From an uncultured Eubacteriales bacterium (GTDB lineage: Bacteria; Bacillota; Clostridia; Christensenellales; Christensenellaceae): DNA of 15,906 bases. This document shows positions 14,945 to 15,906 of the stretch, piece after piece (position 1 is the first letter of the stretch; every line of letters begins with the position of its first letter). The stretch covers positions 1 through 15,906 of the forward strand of contig UQXU01000039.1 of the NCBI GenBank assembly GCA_900545085.1, in the 5' to 3' direction. The notes beneath the pieces were generated by a model. That model saw only the letters and a list, made by a program, of their open reading frames with translations, did no database searches and had not been told where the DNA came from. A program made the position numbers and the translations under genes.

Positions 14945-15166
14945 ATACTTCTTAGTAATGCGGTTTCATGCTTTTTAGTTATATATCGGAGCGCATTGTG
15001 TTTTGTTATATTTAGCAGACTGGCATGCAATGTAATTCTATAGTCAGGAAACTGTTTCCGATATTCCTGTGCGGAGAAGGCTGCGCGTTCCACAAACGCT
15101 GAAAAAACATTCCTAACATGAAAAGAATTCTATATGACTTCATAGCATAAGTGTTGATATTTCTGA
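14945..15166. other. Intergenic control region between divergent adh operon and marR
   Basis: No gene is seen here. The clearest element is GGAAAC-T-GTTTCC (15047-15059), a perfect 13-base palindrome that shares the 8-mer AAACTGTT with the leader repeat at 14857-14870 read on the minus strand. A short direct repeat, AATTCTATA, also occurs twice (15035 and 15127 regions). These suggest regulator binding but are unproven. Confidence 0.4.
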
Positions 15167-15195
15167 TTGACAATAGAATATAGTTGCGTTATAAT
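15167..15195 (+). promoter_or_regulatory. Perfect-consensus promoter of marR
   Basis: -35 TTGACA (15167-15172), a 17-base spacer, -10 TATAAT (15190-15195). Both hexamers and the spacing are ideal for sigma-A, which implies the gene needs repression; a palindrome lies at the expected start point. Confidence 0.9.
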
Positions 15196-15201
15196 GTAGT
15201 C

Positions 15202-15224
15202 AAATATTAGACCGTCCAATATTT
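15202..15224. promoter_or_regulatory. 23-base palindrome, likely MarR operator
   Basis: The left half AAATATTAGAC and right half GTCCAATATTT are mirror-symmetric around C15213, with only one mismatched pair (A15209/C15217). It sits at the predicted transcription start, where a bound repressor would block the promoter. The length and the GAC-C-GTC centre fit MarR-type operators. Confidence 0.75.
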
Positions 15225-15237
15225 TCGGGAGGATTTT

Positions 15238-15699
15238 ATGGAGTGGAAAAAAGTAAGAGCATATGTTAATCAATACTGTAAATTAAGAGATATTCAATTT
15301 TCAGCATATGAGCTATATGCAAGAAAGTACGGATTAACGGCAAAGGAATTGTTTGTATTGGATATTATTTGGTTTGCTCCTCAAGGCTGTTTACAATCTG
15401 AGATTTGTCAAAGAATGTCCGCTACAAAGCAAACGATAAGCGCCATCATTAAAAAGTTTTGGAAACAAGGGTATTTGTCCATTGCAGAATCTGAAACAGA
15501 TCGCAGGAATAAAGTTATTCGTTTTACACAGGAAGGAAAAGAATACGCCGGTAAAATAATTCTGCCTGCCGCCAATGCCGAAATTAGCGCTATGGCGGAA
15601 CTTAGCGACAACGATATTCATGAGCTTGTTCGCATAACATCGATTTTTTCAAAGCATATGAAACACAAATTTTCTGAAATCAGGGAGGATGAAAAATGA
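15238..15699 (+). CDS. MarR-family transcriptional regulator
   Basis: This 153-residue winged-helix dimeric regulator is of a normal MarR size. The recognition region is QSEICQRMSATKQTISAIIKKFWKQGYL (about residues 53-80, given here by its parts QSEICQRMS and TISAIIKKF). The wing follows with ESETDRRNKVIRFTQEGKEYA; DRR and the TxEG motif are typical. The ribosome site GGGAGG is at 15228-15233. Its stop overlaps the next start in ATGA. The strong promoter with a palindrome at the start point implies autorepression, perhaps relieved by a small ligand or oxidant. It may also control the divergent alcohol dehydrogenase operon. Confidence 0.93.
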   Translation: MEWKKVRAYVNQYCKLRDIQFSAYELYARKYGLTAKELFVLDIIWFAPQGCLQSEICQRMSATKQTISAIIKKFWKQGYLSIAESETDRRNKVIRFTQEGKEYAGKIILPAANAEISAMAELSDNDIHELVRITSIFSKHMKHKFSEIREDEK

Positions 15700-15906
15700 T
15701 TCTGAACACAGGCGGACGAACGGATACAGTCCAATACTACACAGACTGGCTGCTGCGTCGTTTTGCAGAAGGTTTTGTCATGACTCGCAATCCGCTTTTC
15801 CCAAACAAGGTATACCATTACGATTTGACACCGAACAAAATAGATTGCGTTGTATTTTGTTCGAAAAACTACAAACCGATTTTGTCTCGGCTGCACGAAA
15901 TTACAG
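15696..15906 (+). CDS. DUF1848-type protein, N-terminal part (cut by window end)
   Basis: The first 70 residues are visible. They read MILNTGGRTDTVQYYTDWLL, then an EGFVMTRNPLFPNKVYHYDL block and IDCVVFCSKNYKPIL. This matches my memory of the DUF1848 start, which has an SxRTDIPAFY-like opening, RNP and a VDCIVFWTKNP-like block. The family has no settled function; members end in a Cys-rich region that is beyond this window. The ATG overlaps the marR stop by four bases, and GGGAGG lies upstream, so the two are co-translated and the protein is probably under MarR control. Confidence 0.75.
   Translation, partial: MILNTGGRTDTVQYYTDWLLRRFAEGFVMTRNPLFPNKVYHYDLTPNKIDCVVFCSKNYKPILSRLHEIT

Overview
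The window looks like a chromosomal segment of a low-GC, strictly anaerobic member of the Clostridia. The evidence is a rubrerythrin, a formate-tetrahydrofolate ligase, Gram-positive lipoproteins, strong AGGAGG-type ribosome sites and near-consensus sigma-A promoters. I cannot name the genus from sequence alone. The window is almost fully coding, with 16 genes, two of them cut by the window edges. I see no rRNA, tRNA, CRISPR array or intact insertion sequence.

Left part (1-9556), core genes. The 3' end of a rubrerythrin gene is followed by a MATE-family exporter whose promoter sits inside the rubrerythrin terminator hairpin. The exporter converges on fhs across a bidirectional terminator. After a 423-base gap comes a tightly overlapping minus-strand zinc operon, zur-like fur gene, znuA, znuC, znuB, with its own promoter and a candidate operator. 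Divergent from it is tsaE-tsaB-rimI (tRNA t6A synthesis and ribosomal protein acetylation), joined by 4-base overlaps, then a divergent MTA/SAH-nucleosidase-like gene.

Right part (9557-15906), a redox cassette. A 48-base hairpin marks the junction. It is followed by an SDR oxidoreductase, a LysR regulator carrying an apparent one-base frameshift in a T run, and, on the other strand, a three-gene operon. That operon encodes an iron-type alcohol dehydrogenase, a lipoprotein with a formylglycine-generating-enzyme-like (SUMF1) domain, and an aldo/keto reductase that is also a lipoprotein. A MarR regulator reads divergently from the alcohol dehydrogenase operon and overlaps a DUF1848-type gene cut by the window end. 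The marR promoter is perfect consensus and is followed by a 23-base near-perfect palindrome, a likely autoregulatory operator.

How the parts work together. The zinc operon is a self-contained uptake and sensing unit. The right-hand genes look like a regulated aldehyde/alcohol/ketone redox module with three NAD(P)-dependent oxidoreductase families and two regulators. Its strangest feature is that two of its proteins appear to be exported and lipid-anchored, one of them from a family (AKR) that normally works in the cytoplasm with NAD(P)H. That module is the best candidate for something undescribed. Functions are inferred from recognised motifs; no database search was possible.
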